A DNA stretch of 64,000 nt, taken from positions 434,001 to 498,000 of the forward strand of contig NZ_JBLFEP010000004.1 of assembly GCF_047345415.1 (NCBI RefSeq), written 5' to 3'. Source of the DNA: Maribacter_C sp947494565. Lineage in GTDB: Bacteria > Bacteroidota > Bacteroidia > Flavobacteriales > Flavobacteriaceae. Below the pieces are notes generated by a model. It had not been told where the DNA came from and ran no database searches. It worked only from the letters and a program-made list of their open reading frames with translations. Of the stretch, positions 18,193 to 26,513 are shown piece after piece. Position numbers and translations under genes: made by a program. The first letter of the stretch is position 1; the number at the start of each line of letters is the position of its first letter.

Positions 18193-18657
18193 TTACTCGA
18201 ACATTAAGCTGATAAACTCCGCCACACAAGCCGGTTTTTCAGTGCCTTCAATCTCCACGGTACAGGCCCATGTAATTTTCAGCCCTGTATCACCATAGTT
18301 CTCGATGGTTGAAATGCCGGCTACCAGACGTAGGCGACTTTCAACCAAAACCGGAGCAGGAAAACGCACTTTGTTCAAACCATAATTTACGCCCATCTGA
18401 ACGGATTTTACCCGAATCAATTCTCCGAGCATTTTCGAAAGCAGGGACACCGACATAAATCCATGCGCCACGGGCTTTTTAAAAGGAGAATACTTCGTTG
18501 CCTTTGCAATGTCAACATGAATCCATTGAAAATCGTAGGTAGCTTTGGCGAAATCATTGATCATTTCTTGGGTGACCATTATCCAATCGCCTATTGGAAG
18601 TTGCTTGCCCTCCAACTCACGAAACGCCCTCAAGTCTTTTAATTCTAGCTTTGCCAT
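18193..18657 (-). CDS. MaoC-like (R)-enoyl-CoA hydratase
   Basis: 154 residues from ATG 18657. The longer frame to 18684 would overlap the SDR gene. A single hotdog domain carries the MaoC signature: the helix ATYDFQWIHVDIAKATKY has the catalytic Asp/His pair and VAHGFMSVSLL follows. The family hydrates 2-enoyl-CoA to (R)-3-hydroxyacyl-CoA. The gene follows the FabG-like SDR by four bases, so the pair could interconvert enoyl-, 3-hydroxy- and 3-ketoacyl-CoA. Confidence 0.88.
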   Translation of the reverse strand: MAKLELKDLRAFRELEGKQLPIGDWIMVTQEMINDFAKATYDFQWIHVDIAKATKYSPFKKPVAHGFMSVSLLSKMLGELIRVKSVQMGVNYGLNKVRFPAPVLVESRLRLVAGISTIENYGDTGLKITWACTVEIEGTEKPACVAEFISLMFE

Positions 18658-18661
18658 AGAT

Positions 18662-19399
18662 TTATCTTGATGTTCCACCGTCAATCGTTAAACATATTCC
18701 GGATACGAAACGCGCTTCGTCCGAAGCCAAATACAAATAGCCATATGCGATATCGATAGGTTGTGCAACGGTTTTTAAGGGAATACTCGCCTGTATCGCC
18801 GCAAAATGTTCTTCCGGAATTTGGTCTACCATATCGGTCATGGTAAACCCAGGGGCAATAGCGTTAGCGGTAATACCATGTTTACCCAACTCGACCGTCC
18901 ATGTCTTGGACATCGCAATCACGCCTGCTTTGGTCGCAGCATAATTGGTTTGCCCAAAATTTCCTCGCAGGCCTACATTGGAGGCTGCACTGACAATACG
19001 ACCATATTTGTTGGCCTTCATATAGGGTGCCACGGCTTGGGTACACAAGAAGACTCCTTTGAGGTTCACATCGATAACGGCATTCCATTCTTCTTCGCTC
19101 ATCTTTTCGAGTGTGCGATCTCGCGTGATGCCAGCATTATTAATTAGGATATCAATACGGCCATAGCGCTCGTTTACATTGGCGAACACTGCTTCAATGG
19201 CCGATTTATCGGTCACCGATACGGCATGAAATTCCGCTTTACCCCCCTGGCCAACGATAGCTTCCACTACCTGTTGCCCTTGCGTCAATAGATCGATTAT
19301 AATCACGGTAGCCCCTTCTTTTGAAAATAATTCGGAGATGGCTTGCCCTATTCCTCTAGCTCCGCCTGTTACTATTGCTATTTTGTCTTTTAATCTCAT
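18662..19399 (-). CDS. FabG-like 3-oxoacyl reductase / 3-hydroxyacyl-CoA dehydrogenase (SDR)
   Basis: 245 residues from ATG 19399, the start giving the usual FabG length. Cofactor motif VTGGARGIGQAI, NNAG at about 85, catalytic Ser before YAATKAGVIAMSK (Tyr and Lys) and AIAPGFTMTDMV all match FabG. In this setting it more likely acts on CoA thioesters than on ACP. The upstream flank contains a heptamer-repeat tract. It is coupled to the MaoC gene. Confidence 0.9.
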   Translation of the reverse strand: MRLKDKIAIVTGGARGIGQAISELFSKEGATVIIIDLLTQGQQVVEAIVGQGGKAEFHAVSVTDKSAIEAVFANVNERYGRIDILINNAGITRDRTLEKMSEEEWNAVIDVNLKGVFLCTQAVAPYMKANKYGRIVSAASNVGLRGNFGQTNYAATKAGVIAMSKTWTVELGKHGITANAIAPGFTMTDMVDQIPEEHFAAIQASIPLKTVAQPIDIAYGYLYLASDEARFVSGICLTIDGGTSR

Positions 19400-19420
19400 C
19401 TTATTTTCTTTCTGATTTTT

Positions 19421-19514
19421 TGACTCTTGACTCTTGGCTCCTAAATCAACTAAATCGCCATCCAACTCCTAACTCCTAACTCCTAACTCCTAACTCCTAA
19501 CTCCTAACTCCTAA
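19421..19514. repeat. Heptamer tandem tract A
   Basis: Seven perfect head-to-tail copies of AACTCCT span 19464-19512. Immediately before, TGACTCT, TGACTCT and TGGCTCC (19421-19441) share the same 7-bp period. The tract fills the gap between the FabG-like start and the stop of the MDR gene (19519). It sits on the minus-strand transcript as (AGGAGTT)7. Tracts of the same period but other units occur in four further gaps of this gene block. Confidence 0.95.
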
Positions 19515-19518
19515 TGTA

Positions 19519-20493
19519 CTATACCCTAACAATCAATTTCCCTTTTACTTTTCTATTCATCATTTCTTCCAAGGCTTTCGAGGTGTCCGCCAAATCATAG
19601 ATAGCATGGATATGGGGGTTCAACTTTCCTTCTGCATGCCACTGCATCAAGGTCATAGTGTTTTGCATGTTCGCTTTGGGATACTTCATGGCATACCCTC
19701 CCCAGAAAACCCCAACAACGGAAACTCCTTTTAACAGCGGTAGGTTCAACGGTATTTTCGGAATAGTGCCTGCGGCGAAACCAACCACCAAAAAGCGACC
19801 GTCCCATGCGGTGCCACGTAGTGCTGCTTCCGAGTAGGTTCCCCCAACGGGGTCGTAGACCACATCCACACCTTTGCCATTGGTCATTTCCTTAAGGGTT
19901 GTTTTGAGATCTTGTTCTGTATAATTAATCGTGCTGTCCGCTCCGTACGCCCGGCATAACGCCAATTTTTCATCGGTGGAGGCGGCTGCAATCACATTGG
20001 CTCCCATTAGCTTGCCCAATTCAACAGCCGCGAGCCCTACTCCCCCAGATGCACCCAATACCAAAAGTGTTTCTCCTTCCCCCAACTTTGCTCTGTTCTT
20101 CAAAGCGTAGTAAGAGGTACCGTAAGCCATCATAAACGAGGCTGCAATAGGGAAATCCATTTGAGTAGGCTTTGGAAAACAGGCATTTGCAGGAACCAGT
20201 ACTTCTTCGGCCAATGCCCCGTGAGGTACAAAACCAAATACTTCTTGACCAACTTGTACATGCGTCACGTCTTCCCCTACTTCTTTTACAATACCAGCGA
20301 GATCGCTTCCCGGCGTAAAAGGCAGTTCGGGTTTGAACTGGTACAACCCCTGAATAATTAGCGTATCAGGGAAATTCAATCCGCAAGCCTTCACGGATAC
20401 CAATACTTCCGTCGCTCTCGGATTTAGACTCGCTACTTCTTCCAGCACCAAGGAAGATGGCGGACCGTATGTGTTACATCGAATGGCTTTCAT
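19519..20493 (-). CDS. NADPH:quinone oxidoreductase-like MDR protein
   Basis: 324 residues, medium-chain dehydrogenase/reductase fold. GroES-like N-domain (VKACGLNFPDTLIIQGLYQ, no structural zinc cysteines) and a Rossmann domain with LVLGASGGVGLAAVELGK at about 140-157. The absence of zinc ligands puts it in the quinone oxidoreductase / enoyl reductase branch. It overlaps the DUF4442 stop by 4 bp. In the block it may reduce an enoyl thioester or an enone by-product; the substrate is unknown. Confidence 0.88.
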   Translation of the reverse strand: MKAIRCNTYGPPSSLVLEEVASLNPRATEVLVSVKACGLNFPDTLIIQGLYQFKPELPFTPGSDLAGIVKEVGEDVTHVQVGQEVFGFVPHGALAEEVLVPANACFPKPTQMDFPIAASFMMAYGTSYYALKNRAKLGEGETLLVLGASGGVGLAAVELGKLMGANVIAAASTDEKLALCRAYGADSTINYTEQDLKTTLKEMTNGKGVDVVYDPVGGTYSEAALRGTAWDGRFLVVGFAAGTIPKIPLNLPLLKGVSVVGVFWGGYAMKYPKANMQNTMTLMQWHAEGKLNPHIHAIYDLADTSKALEEMMNRKVKGKLIVRV

Positions 20494-21011
20494 TTTTTGG
20501 TCTTTCGTTTATTTTTAAAATAAATCTTATCCGCTATATAAATTCGTTTCTTTACTTCGCAAAAAACCACGGACCCGTCCTTATTCATCAGTTGTGTGGT
20601 TTTTAATATCTCGGTTTCGTTATGATCCTCCACTTTTTGTTTGATAGCGGCTACTTCATTTTCGGTATACTTAAACTCTGCAAACAGGTGTTCTTTCGCA
20701 GGACGCTTAAAGAATATTTCCGCTGATTTATCCCAAACCACATAATTCGAACCTAAAAGTTGTATCAACTGTACCATGGGTATGGGATCAACCGATGCGA
20801 ACATACTTCCTCCAAAAATCGAATTCACATAGTTTCTATTTTTATAACTCAGTGGAAGTTTGATCCGCACCTGTAGCAAATCTTCTGAAACGTCTATAAT
20901 TCTCCCTGTACTTCTGCGATACATAGGGGAAAGATTGAATCCGTATTTAAAAAGTGTTGGCCTTCCGATAAATTTCGACCCTATTTGCCCTATTCTTTGA
21001 TAGATTGACAT
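20490..21011 (-). CDS. DUF4442 hotdog-fold protein (thioesterase-like)
   Basis: 173 residues. The hotdog pattern is seen in RNYVNSIFGGSMFASVDP, which has the helix-start typical of acyl-CoA thioesterases, and in VFCEVKKRIYIADK. DUF4442 proteins are predicted thioesterases without proven substrate. The C-terminus is very basic (KNKRKTKK). Its stop overlaps the MDR start by 4 bp. Together with MaoC this block has two hotdog enzymes. Confidence 0.8.
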   Translation of the reverse strand: MSIYQRIGQIGSKFIGRPTLFKYGFNLSPMYRRSTGRIIDVSEDLLQVRIKLPLSYKNRNYVNSIFGGSMFASVDPIPMVQLIQLLGSNYVVWDKSAEIFFKRPAKEHLFAEFKYTENEVAAIKQKVEDHNETEILKTTQLMNKDGSVVFCEVKKRIYIADKIYFKNKRKTKK

Positions 21012-21099
21012 TTTTAAAATGATGTTATTTTTGACGATTTTTATTCAAGTTGCCCTGTCCTCACTTCTCAAAATCAAAGTCCTATTCGTTTCTATCTCC

Positions 21100-22101
21100 C
21101 TAATTATCTATCACTTTCAATACAAGTTTACCCATTTTATCACCAGTAAAAAGTCGATTGAATGTCTCTGGGAATTTTTCGATACCCTTGTAAACATCCT
21201 CTCGACTTTTGAGTTTTCCTTGCGCAAGCCATCCACCTAATATTTGAGCCCCTTCTTTGTATCGGTCCGCATAATCAAAAACGACCATACCGGTCATACT
21301 GGCCCGATTGACTAACAACGAGAGATAGTTACTCGGGCCTTTGATATTGGTCTTGTTATTGTACTGAGAAATGGCTCCACAAATCACAATTCGGGCATGT
21401 CGACGTAATCGTGTCAAAGCAATATCCAAAATCTCCCCACCGACATTATCGAAATAAATATCGACTCCTTTGGGACATTCTTCTTTAAATCGAGTGGCAA
21501 CATTTTCGTTCTTATAATCGATACAGGCATCAAAACCCAATTGCTCCACAACATATTTGCATTTCTTGGGGCCACCTGCAATGCCAATCACCTGGCATCC
21601 TTTGATTTTTGCGATCTGCCCCACAATACTTCCAACTGCCCCGGCCGCTCCGGAAACCAGAACGGTTTCCCCTTCTTTTAGCTTAGCGACTTCCGTGATA
21701 CCGAAATAGGCGGTCATCCCTGGCATTCCCAATGTGCCGATGTACATGGGCAATGGGGCCAATTGAGGGTCGACCTGATAAAATCCCTTTCCATCGGTTA
21801 CGGCATATTGTTGTACTCCACCAGTTCCGGCAACAAATTGCCCGACTTCGAATTTGGGGTTTTTCGACACCACAACCTGACCTACGGAACCCGCTCGCAT
21901 TACCGAACCGATTTCCATGGGGGCGATATAGGATTTTCCTTCGTTCATCCACCCTCGCATCGCTGGATCCAAAGACACATAGTGTTGTTTGACCAAGATT
22001 TGACCCTCCTCGATTTCAGGAACGGGGTTGGTTACGAGTGACCAGGTAGACGCATCCGCTTCTCCTTTAGGCCTTTTTACGAATAGTAATTGTTTGTTCA
22101 T
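21100..22101 (-). CDS. CurA-like NADP-dependent MDR reductase
   Basis: 333 residues, zinc-independent MDR of the CurA / prostaglandin reductase group. Typical features are DPAMRGWMNEGKSYIAPM near the N-terminus, GMTAYFGI, the cofactor loop VSGAAGAVGSIVGQIAK and FDNVGGEILD. Relatives reduce alpha,beta-unsaturated ketones with NADPH. Within the block it could remove enone intermediates. The gene lies 88 bp upstream of the DUF4442 gene, a gap without visible repeat. Confidence 0.88.
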   Translation of the reverse strand: MNKQLLFVKRPKGEADASTWSLVTNPVPEIEEGQILVKQHYVSLDPAMRGWMNEGKSYIAPMEIGSVMRAGSVGQVVVSKNPKFEVGQFVAGTGGVQQYAVTDGKGFYQVDPQLAPLPMYIGTLGMPGMTAYFGITEVAKLKEGETVLVSGAAGAVGSIVGQIAKIKGCQVIGIAGGPKKCKYVVEQLGFDACIDYKNENVATRFKEECPKGVDIYFDNVGGEILDIALTRLRRHARIVICGAISQYNNKTNIKGPSNYLSLLVNRASMTGMVVFDYADRYKEGAQILGGWLAQGKLKSREDVYKGIEKFPETFNRLFTGDKMGKLVLKVIDN

Positions 22102-22151
22102 CGGTTTTACATTTTATCGGTAGTTACCTGATTCTCTATTTGTGTTTTTTA

Positions 22152-22306
22152 CTGCGCACTTTACGTTATACGCTGTACGTTTTATACGATGTGCTACACA
22201 CTGCTTTCTGTATTCACTGCTCATAACCTTTATTTTCAAACGGTATACTGCCAACTGTTAATTGTTCAATGCTCATTGTTCATTGCTCATTGTTCACTGT
22301 TCATTG
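22152..22306. repeat. Heptamer repeat tract B
   Basis: Eight degenerate heptamers in register (CCAACTG, TTAATTG, TTCAATG, CTCATTG, TTCATTG, CTCATTG, TTCACTG, TTCATTG) run from 22251 to 22306 and include the TGA stop of the isomerase gene (22303-22301). A weaker period-7 stretch with TACG cores (TTACGTT, ATACGCT, GTACGTT) lies at about 22161-22188. On the minus strand the units follow A-R-T-K-R-R-C. Confidence 0.85.
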
Positions 22307-23074
22307 GTTCTTCTTGCTCGAAAAACTTTCCACATAGGCTTTCATTTTTGCCCTTGTCTCAGGTTTCCACCAGAGTTCAGAGGCTTCCCTTAGTGAATTT
22401 TCAGCCTTCAAATCCAATTTGTCCCAGAGGTGTTTTCGTAATTTGGCCTTGGTATTCCTTAGGATTTCCTGATCGGCTTGCATATAATGGTGCATTTGTG
22501 TTTCAGCCCGAAGCACTACATTTTCCAAAGGAACTAGCTCATCTACCAGACCGGCGGCAAGAGCTTCTTTGCCAGAAAGTAGTTTTCCTGATAGGATGTA
22601 TCTATGGGCCAAGCCGTCACCCATCCAATAGGCATAAACCTCCGTTAAGTTTTGACTGATCTGAATGTTGACGGCCACTTCATTCAAACCGATGACATAG
22701 GTATCTCCTTCAGCCATATACCGATTATCGCTCGTCACTGCCAATACGCAACCCCCCGCCGGAGAATGCCCGGTTATGGCGGAAATAAAGGGCTTTTTAA
22801 ATTGCACGAGTTCAAGGTACAAGGCCCCAAAGGAAACAAAGAAGTCCTGAATTTGAGGTTTGTCGTAACCGTAGAGTTCAATTAAATCAAGCCCCGCGGA
22901 AAAGTAATGCGGCTTCCCTGTCAAGATCACACCTTTAACGGTGTCGTTCTTTCCCAGTTCATAAAAAATATCCCTGAGGTCCTGTACCATTTCAAAATTG
23001 ATGGCGTTCACCTTCCCACGGTTCATTTGAACAATGGCATAATCGGTTTTATATAATACTTCCAATGTATTCAT
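22301..23074 (-). CDS. Enoyl-CoA hydratase/isomerase family, ECI1-like
   Basis: 257 residues, crotonase fold. HYFSAGLDLIELYG and ISAITGHSPAGGC form the oxyanion hole. VIGLNEVAVNI carries a glutamate and GLVDELVPLENV follows. FSAGLDL, PAGGC, IGLNE and GLVDELVP resemble mitochondrial delta3,delta2-enoyl-CoA isomerase (ECI1) more than hydratases, so isomerisation of double bonds during unsaturated fatty acid oxidation is my preferred function. The family hydratase role cannot be excluded. Its 3' end runs into heptamer tract B. Confidence 0.85.
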   Translation of the reverse strand: MNTLEVLYKTDYAIVQMNRGKVNAINFEMVQDLRDIFYELGKNDTVKGVILTGKPHYFSAGLDLIELYGYDKPQIQDFFVSFGALYLELVQFKKPFISAITGHSPAGGCVLAVTSDNRYMAEGDTYVIGLNEVAVNIQISQNLTEVYAYWMGDGLAHRYILSGKLLSGKEALAAGLVDELVPLENVVLRAETQMHHYMQADQEILRNTKAKLRKHLWDKLDLKAENSLREASELWWKPETRAKMKAYVESFSSKKNQ

Positions 23075-23081
23075 ATTCTAG

Positions 23082-23837
23082 CTATAAAGAGGTGCCCCCG
23101 TCTAAGGTAATTGTTTGTCCGGTCATAAATTTAGAATTGTCGGAAGCGAGCCAACAAATTCCTTCGGCGATTTCGTCCGCTTCGCCAAAACGTCTCATGG
23201 GAATATACCGTTTCAAGATATCGCCCATATCCTCCCTAGTGGAAAGTAACTGATCGAGCAAGGCAGAATGAGTATAGCCAGGACAAACAGCATTGATTCG
23301 AATATTCTTATGCGCATATTCCAAAGCTGCGGATTTCGTCATACCCACTACCGCAAATTTGCTCGCACTATAGGAGAGGTTATTGCCAGAGGCTTTTAAG
23401 CCCGCTAGTGAAGCTACATTCACCATAGCTCCGTACCCTTGTTTCGTCATTTGCCTCAAAGCAACCTGCATGCAATAAAAAACACCTGTTTGATTTACTG
23501 CGATAACTTTATGCCAATCATCATGAGTGTGTTCGGCCGTTTTCCTTTGATGCGCTCCTCCTATACCTGCATTATTGACCATGACATCTATCTGATGGTG
23601 TTCTTTAACCGTCATGGCGATCAAGGCCTCGACCTCTTCAAAATTCGTTACATCCGTTTTGATGGCTGTAGCATTACCTCCGAGATTTTTTATTTCACCC
23701 GCTACCTCTTGGGCACTATCCAAATTCATATCGGAGACGATTACAATCGCCCCGTGATGCCCGAAGAGTTTGGCAGTGGAAGCTCCAATGCCGCTTCCTG
23801 CACCCGTTATAACAACTACTTTGGTCTTTAGATTCAT
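23082..23837 (-). CDS. SDR family oxidoreductase
   Basis: 251 residues. Cofactor motif TGAGSGIGASTAKLF, NNAGIGGAHQ, catalytic YSASKFAVVGMTKSAALEYA and the closing GQTITLDGGTSL are classical SDR. It begins after the kinase gene and ends eight bases before the isomerase start, so all three are probably on one transcript. If the kinase/ACAD pair does act on 4-hydroxyacyl-CoA, this could be the dehydrogenase of the resulting 3-hydroxyacyl-CoA. The substrate is not visible. Confidence 0.9.
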   Translation of the reverse strand: MNLKTKVVVITGAGSGIGASTAKLFGHHGAIVIVSDMNLDSAQEVAGEIKNLGGNATAIKTDVTNFEEVEALIAMTVKEHHQIDVMVNNAGIGGAHQRKTAEHTHDDWHKVIAVNQTGVFYCMQVALRQMTKQGYGAMVNVASLAGLKASGNNLSYSASKFAVVGMTKSAALEYAHKNIRINAVCPGYTHSALLDQLLSTREDMGDILKRYIPMRRFGEADEIAEGICWLASDNSKFMTGQTITLDGGTSL

Positions 23838-23930
23838 GGCATTTTATTTTATTCTTTCATTCGGTTGTTCCCAACAATTATGTCGCTGCGCTTATTGGTT
23901 CTATCTTCGTTCAGTGCTCGTCCTTAATCG

Positions 23931-23958
23931 ATCACTGCCAACTACCGATTGTTCATTG
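23931..23958. repeat. Heptamer repeat tract C
   Basis: Four degenerate heptamers in register: ATCACTG, CCAACTA, CCGATTG, TTCATTG. They end three bases before the kinase stop codon (23962). The unit is the same class as in tract B (minus strand A-R-T-K-R-R-C), more decayed. Confidence 0.6.
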
Positions 23959-23961
23959 CTT

Positions 23962-25029
23962 TCAAAACAAATTATCGATCTGTTTTTTTTGAATCGCCTG
24001 CCAGGCGGTATTGCAACACAACTCTGCCGCTTTATTCAAATGCGCGAACTTTGGGTCACTGGTATGGCCATTCTTGTATCGGAAATAGATTTGCTGTGCG
24101 ATAACTGCTATTTTAAAGAGACCGTATGCATAATAGAATACCAGATGATCAATATTTCGACCACTCTTGATGGCATATTGCTGCACGATTTCGGTCCGTG
24201 AGGGATTCCCTTCCATAACCGTTGGGGACTGCAACCCTTGTTTCATGATAGCAGGATCAGTGACGGTAGTCCAATACCCTAAGGAAGTTCCCAAATCCAT
24301 CAGAGGGTCACCCAAGGTGCACATTTCCCAATCTAGGATGGCCGTAATTTCTTTCCATGAGCCGGATGTGAAGACTACGTTATCGTACTTAAAATCATTA
24401 TGGATGAGGGTCTGGTCATATGTTTTAGGCTGATTTTCTTGCATCCAGACCATCACCTTTTCCGCCGCGGGCACCTCATCCGTGGCCGCCGCCAAATACT
24501 GTTCACCCCAATTGGTCACTTGCCGCTCGACATAACCCTCAGGACGACCAAGATTCTCTAATCCGGCTGCTTTGTAATCACTATTGTGAAAGGCCACAAA
24601 AGTCTCTAACCAGGTATTGGAAATCGTGTTGAACTCCGCAGGTGTTACCTGGCGTTTTCGGGCTTCCTTCGCAGTGAGAATTTCACCTTCCACCTTACTC
24701 ATAATATAAAATGGGGCTCCGATAATGGATTTATCCTCGGTATAGGCATGTGCCTTTGGCGTTTTATCGAATACCTTGTTCAGGTTTGAGATTACCGTGT
24801 ATTCCCTGCCCATATCATGTCCCCTTTTTGGAGCAGCCCGAGGCGGACGACGCAACACATATTCTTTATCCTCGATTTTTAAGAGATAGGTAAGATTAGA
24901 AAATCCGTTAGAGAACTGATCGACTTCTAACTCACTAGTCGTATCTGAAATCAAATGATGCGCAAGAAGGAACTTCTTGAGTTGTACGGCATTCAATTCC
25001 TCACCTTCACGTACTGGTTTTGTGTTCAT
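23962..25029 (-). CDS. APH-type acyl-CoA kinase, ACAD10/11 N-domain-like
   Basis: 355 residues from ATG 25029. An upstream ATG (25053) is possible. The protein-kinase-like fold of the aminoglycoside phosphotransferase group shows LEVDQFSNGFSNLTYLL (nucleotide loop), YVLRRPP with the ATP-binding Arg region, the catalytic LIHNDFKYDNVVF (HxDxxxxN) and AILDWEMCTLGDP (DxE, Mg2+). VLRRPP and this overall layout match the kinase domain of mammalian ACAD10/ACAD11 and LvaA of Pseudomonas, which phosphorylate a 4-hydroxy group of an acyl-CoA. The neighbouring ACAD matches the other half of those proteins. Not an antibiotic resistance gene by this reading. Confidence 0.88.
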   Translation of the reverse strand: MNTKPVREGEELNAVQLKKFLLAHHLISDTTSELEVDQFSNGFSNLTYLLKIEDKEYVLRRPPRAAPKRGHDMGREYTVISNLNKVFDKTPKAHAYTEDKSIIGAPFYIMSKVEGEILTAKEARKRQVTPAEFNTISNTWLETFVAFHNSDYKAAGLENLGRPEGYVERQVTNWGEQYLAAATDEVPAAEKVMVWMQENQPKTYDQTLIHNDFKYDNVVFTSGSWKEITAILDWEMCTLGDPLMDLGTSLGYWTTVTDPAIMKQGLQSPTVMEGNPSRTEIVQQYAIKSGRNIDHLVFYYAYGLFKIAVIAQQIYFRYKNGHTSDPKFAHLNKAAELCCNTAWQAIQKKQIDNLF

Positions 25030-25067
25030 GTTTTTGTTCTTCACCCTGTGCAAGGGGCAATTTTTTT

Positions 25068-25162
25068 TCGCTCTTCGCTGTGCGCTTTACGTTTTACGTT
25101 TTACGTTTTGCGCTTACTACTAATTATAGTTGCGGTTAACTGCTCATTGTCAACTGTTAATC
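25068..25162. repeat. Heptamer repeat tract D
   Basis: Consecutive heptamers TCGCTCT, TCGCTGT, GCGCTTT, three ACGTTTT and GCGCTTA fill 25068-25116. After 18 bases of unrelated sequence, GTTAACT, GCTCATT, GTCAACT and GTTAATC (25135-25162) continue in a period of 7, close to the next stop codon (25168). Two different unit classes thus sit in one gap. Confidence 0.85.
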
Positions 25163-25167
25163 GAACA

Positions 25168-26388
25168 TTAACTCTTTCCGCTATATCTCTTAATCACATT
25201 CTTTCCTAACTGACTCATATGAACCTCATCGGGGCCATCTGCCAATCGAAGCATTCTACCAGCCGCAAAGAAATGCGCCAAAGGGGTATCGCCACAAACT
25301 CCTAGACCGCCCAATATTTGAATGGCTTTGTCCACTACCCGCAAGGTCATCTTAGGAGTCACAATCTTGATCATGGCAATTAAATCCTTTGCTTCTTTGT
25401 TTCCCAATCGATCCATTTTATCCGCTGCGGACAGGACCAACAAGCGTGTTTGTTCAATGTCACAGGCCGAACTGGCAATGGCCTGACGTACACTACTGTA
25501 GGTATCCAATGTTCTACCAAAAGGTTTACGACCTGTGGTACGTTCGGCCATAATTTCCAACGACCGTTGGGCCATACCGATCAGCCGCATGCAATGATGA
25601 ATTCTACCCGGACCTAAGCGCCCTTGGGCAATAGCGAAGCCTTGTCCTTCACCGACCAAAAGGTTCTCTTTAGGTACGCGTACATTGTCCAGTTTTATTT
25701 CCGCATGTCCCTCTGGGGAGTCGGTATATCCGAAAACGGTCAAGGGCCTTACGATTTCAAGACCCGGCGTATCCATAGGTACCAAAATCATACTTTGTTG
25801 TAGGTGTCGTGGGGCGTCGAAATCCGTTTTGCCCATCACAATGGCTATCTTGCAATTCGGGTCCATCGCCCCAGAAGACCACCATTTTCTTCCATTAATG
25901 ACATAGGCATCGCCGTCGGCCTTGATAGAAGTTTCAATATTCGTCGCATCGGAAGAAGCAACTTCAGGTTCCGTCATTAAAAAGGCGGAACGAATGGTTC
26001 CGTTCATTAAGGGCTTGCCCCATTTTTCTTGCTGCTTTGGAGTGCCGTATTTAGCCAACACTTCCATATTGCCCGTATCAGGTGCGCTACAATTAAAAAT
26101 CTCGGAGGACCACAATATCCGGCCCATAATTTCAGCGAGGGGCGCATATTCCAAATTCGTCAAACCCGGACTCAAATCACCGTAGCTTTTGGGAAGAAAC
26201 AAATTCCAAAGTCCGGCTTCCTTTGCCTCTTTTTTTAGGGTTTCTAGACCAGGCCATCTTTTCCAGGCGTTATCATGATTGCCGTGGAATGCTTCCACTT
26301 CCTTTTCGACTGGCGCAACGTGTTCCGTGATAAACTTCTTGAGTTTTTCTTGATAGAACAGGGATTTTTCGCTGTATTGGAAATTCAT
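25168..26388 (-). CDS. Acyl-CoA dehydrogenase, ACAD11-type
   Basis: 406 residues. FAD-dependent ACAD fold: FLMTEPEVASSDATNI, NGRKWWSSGAMDP, VFGYTDSPEGHAE, GPGRIHHCMRLIGMAQ, ILGGLGVCGDTPLAH and LADGPDEVHMSQLGK. The WWSSGAMDP and DGPDEVH signatures are those of ACAD10/ACAD11 and their bacterial homologues. In the mammalian enzymes an APH kinase domain is fused N-terminal to this dehydrogenase. Here the two are separate adjacent genes. It would act on 4-phosphoacyl-CoA to eliminate phosphate and give the enoyl-CoA, or act as an ordinary dehydrogenase. Confidence 0.92.
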   Translation of the reverse strand: MNFQYSEKSLFYQEKLKKFITEHVAPVEKEVEAFHGNHDNAWKRWPGLETLKKEAKEAGLWNLFLPKSYGDLSPGLTNLEYAPLAEIMGRILWSSEIFNCSAPDTGNMEVLAKYGTPKQQEKWGKPLMNGTIRSAFLMTEPEVASSDATNIETSIKADGDAYVINGRKWWSSGAMDPNCKIAIVMGKTDFDAPRHLQQSMILVPMDTPGLEIVRPLTVFGYTDSPEGHAEIKLDNVRVPKENLLVGEGQGFAIAQGRLGPGRIHHCMRLIGMAQRSLEIMAERTTGRKPFGRTLDTYSSVRQAIASSACDIEQTRLLVLSAADKMDRLGNKEAKDLIAMIKIVTPKMTLRVVDKAIQILGGLGVCGDTPLAHFFAAGRMLRLADGPDEVHMSQLGKNVIKRYSGKS

Positions 26389-26513
26389 GGATTACTTATT
26401 GATGGTTGGGTGTTAAATAAACTATATACTTCAAACTTCTTTCTTCTTATTATTTTCTGTGTGGCTCCTCATTATTTTGCTTTTTACGTCTTCCGTATTG
26501 CTCAATACCCAGT

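Noticed and set aside
22189..22659. Plus-strand 156-residue frame starting in repeat tract B
   Set aside because: Frame passes through the repeat and then antisense to the isomerase gene. No support.
23962..25029. Aminoglycoside resistance gene
   Set aside because: The fold is shared, but its motifs and neighbouring ACAD match ACAD10/11 and LvaA, not resistance kinases.
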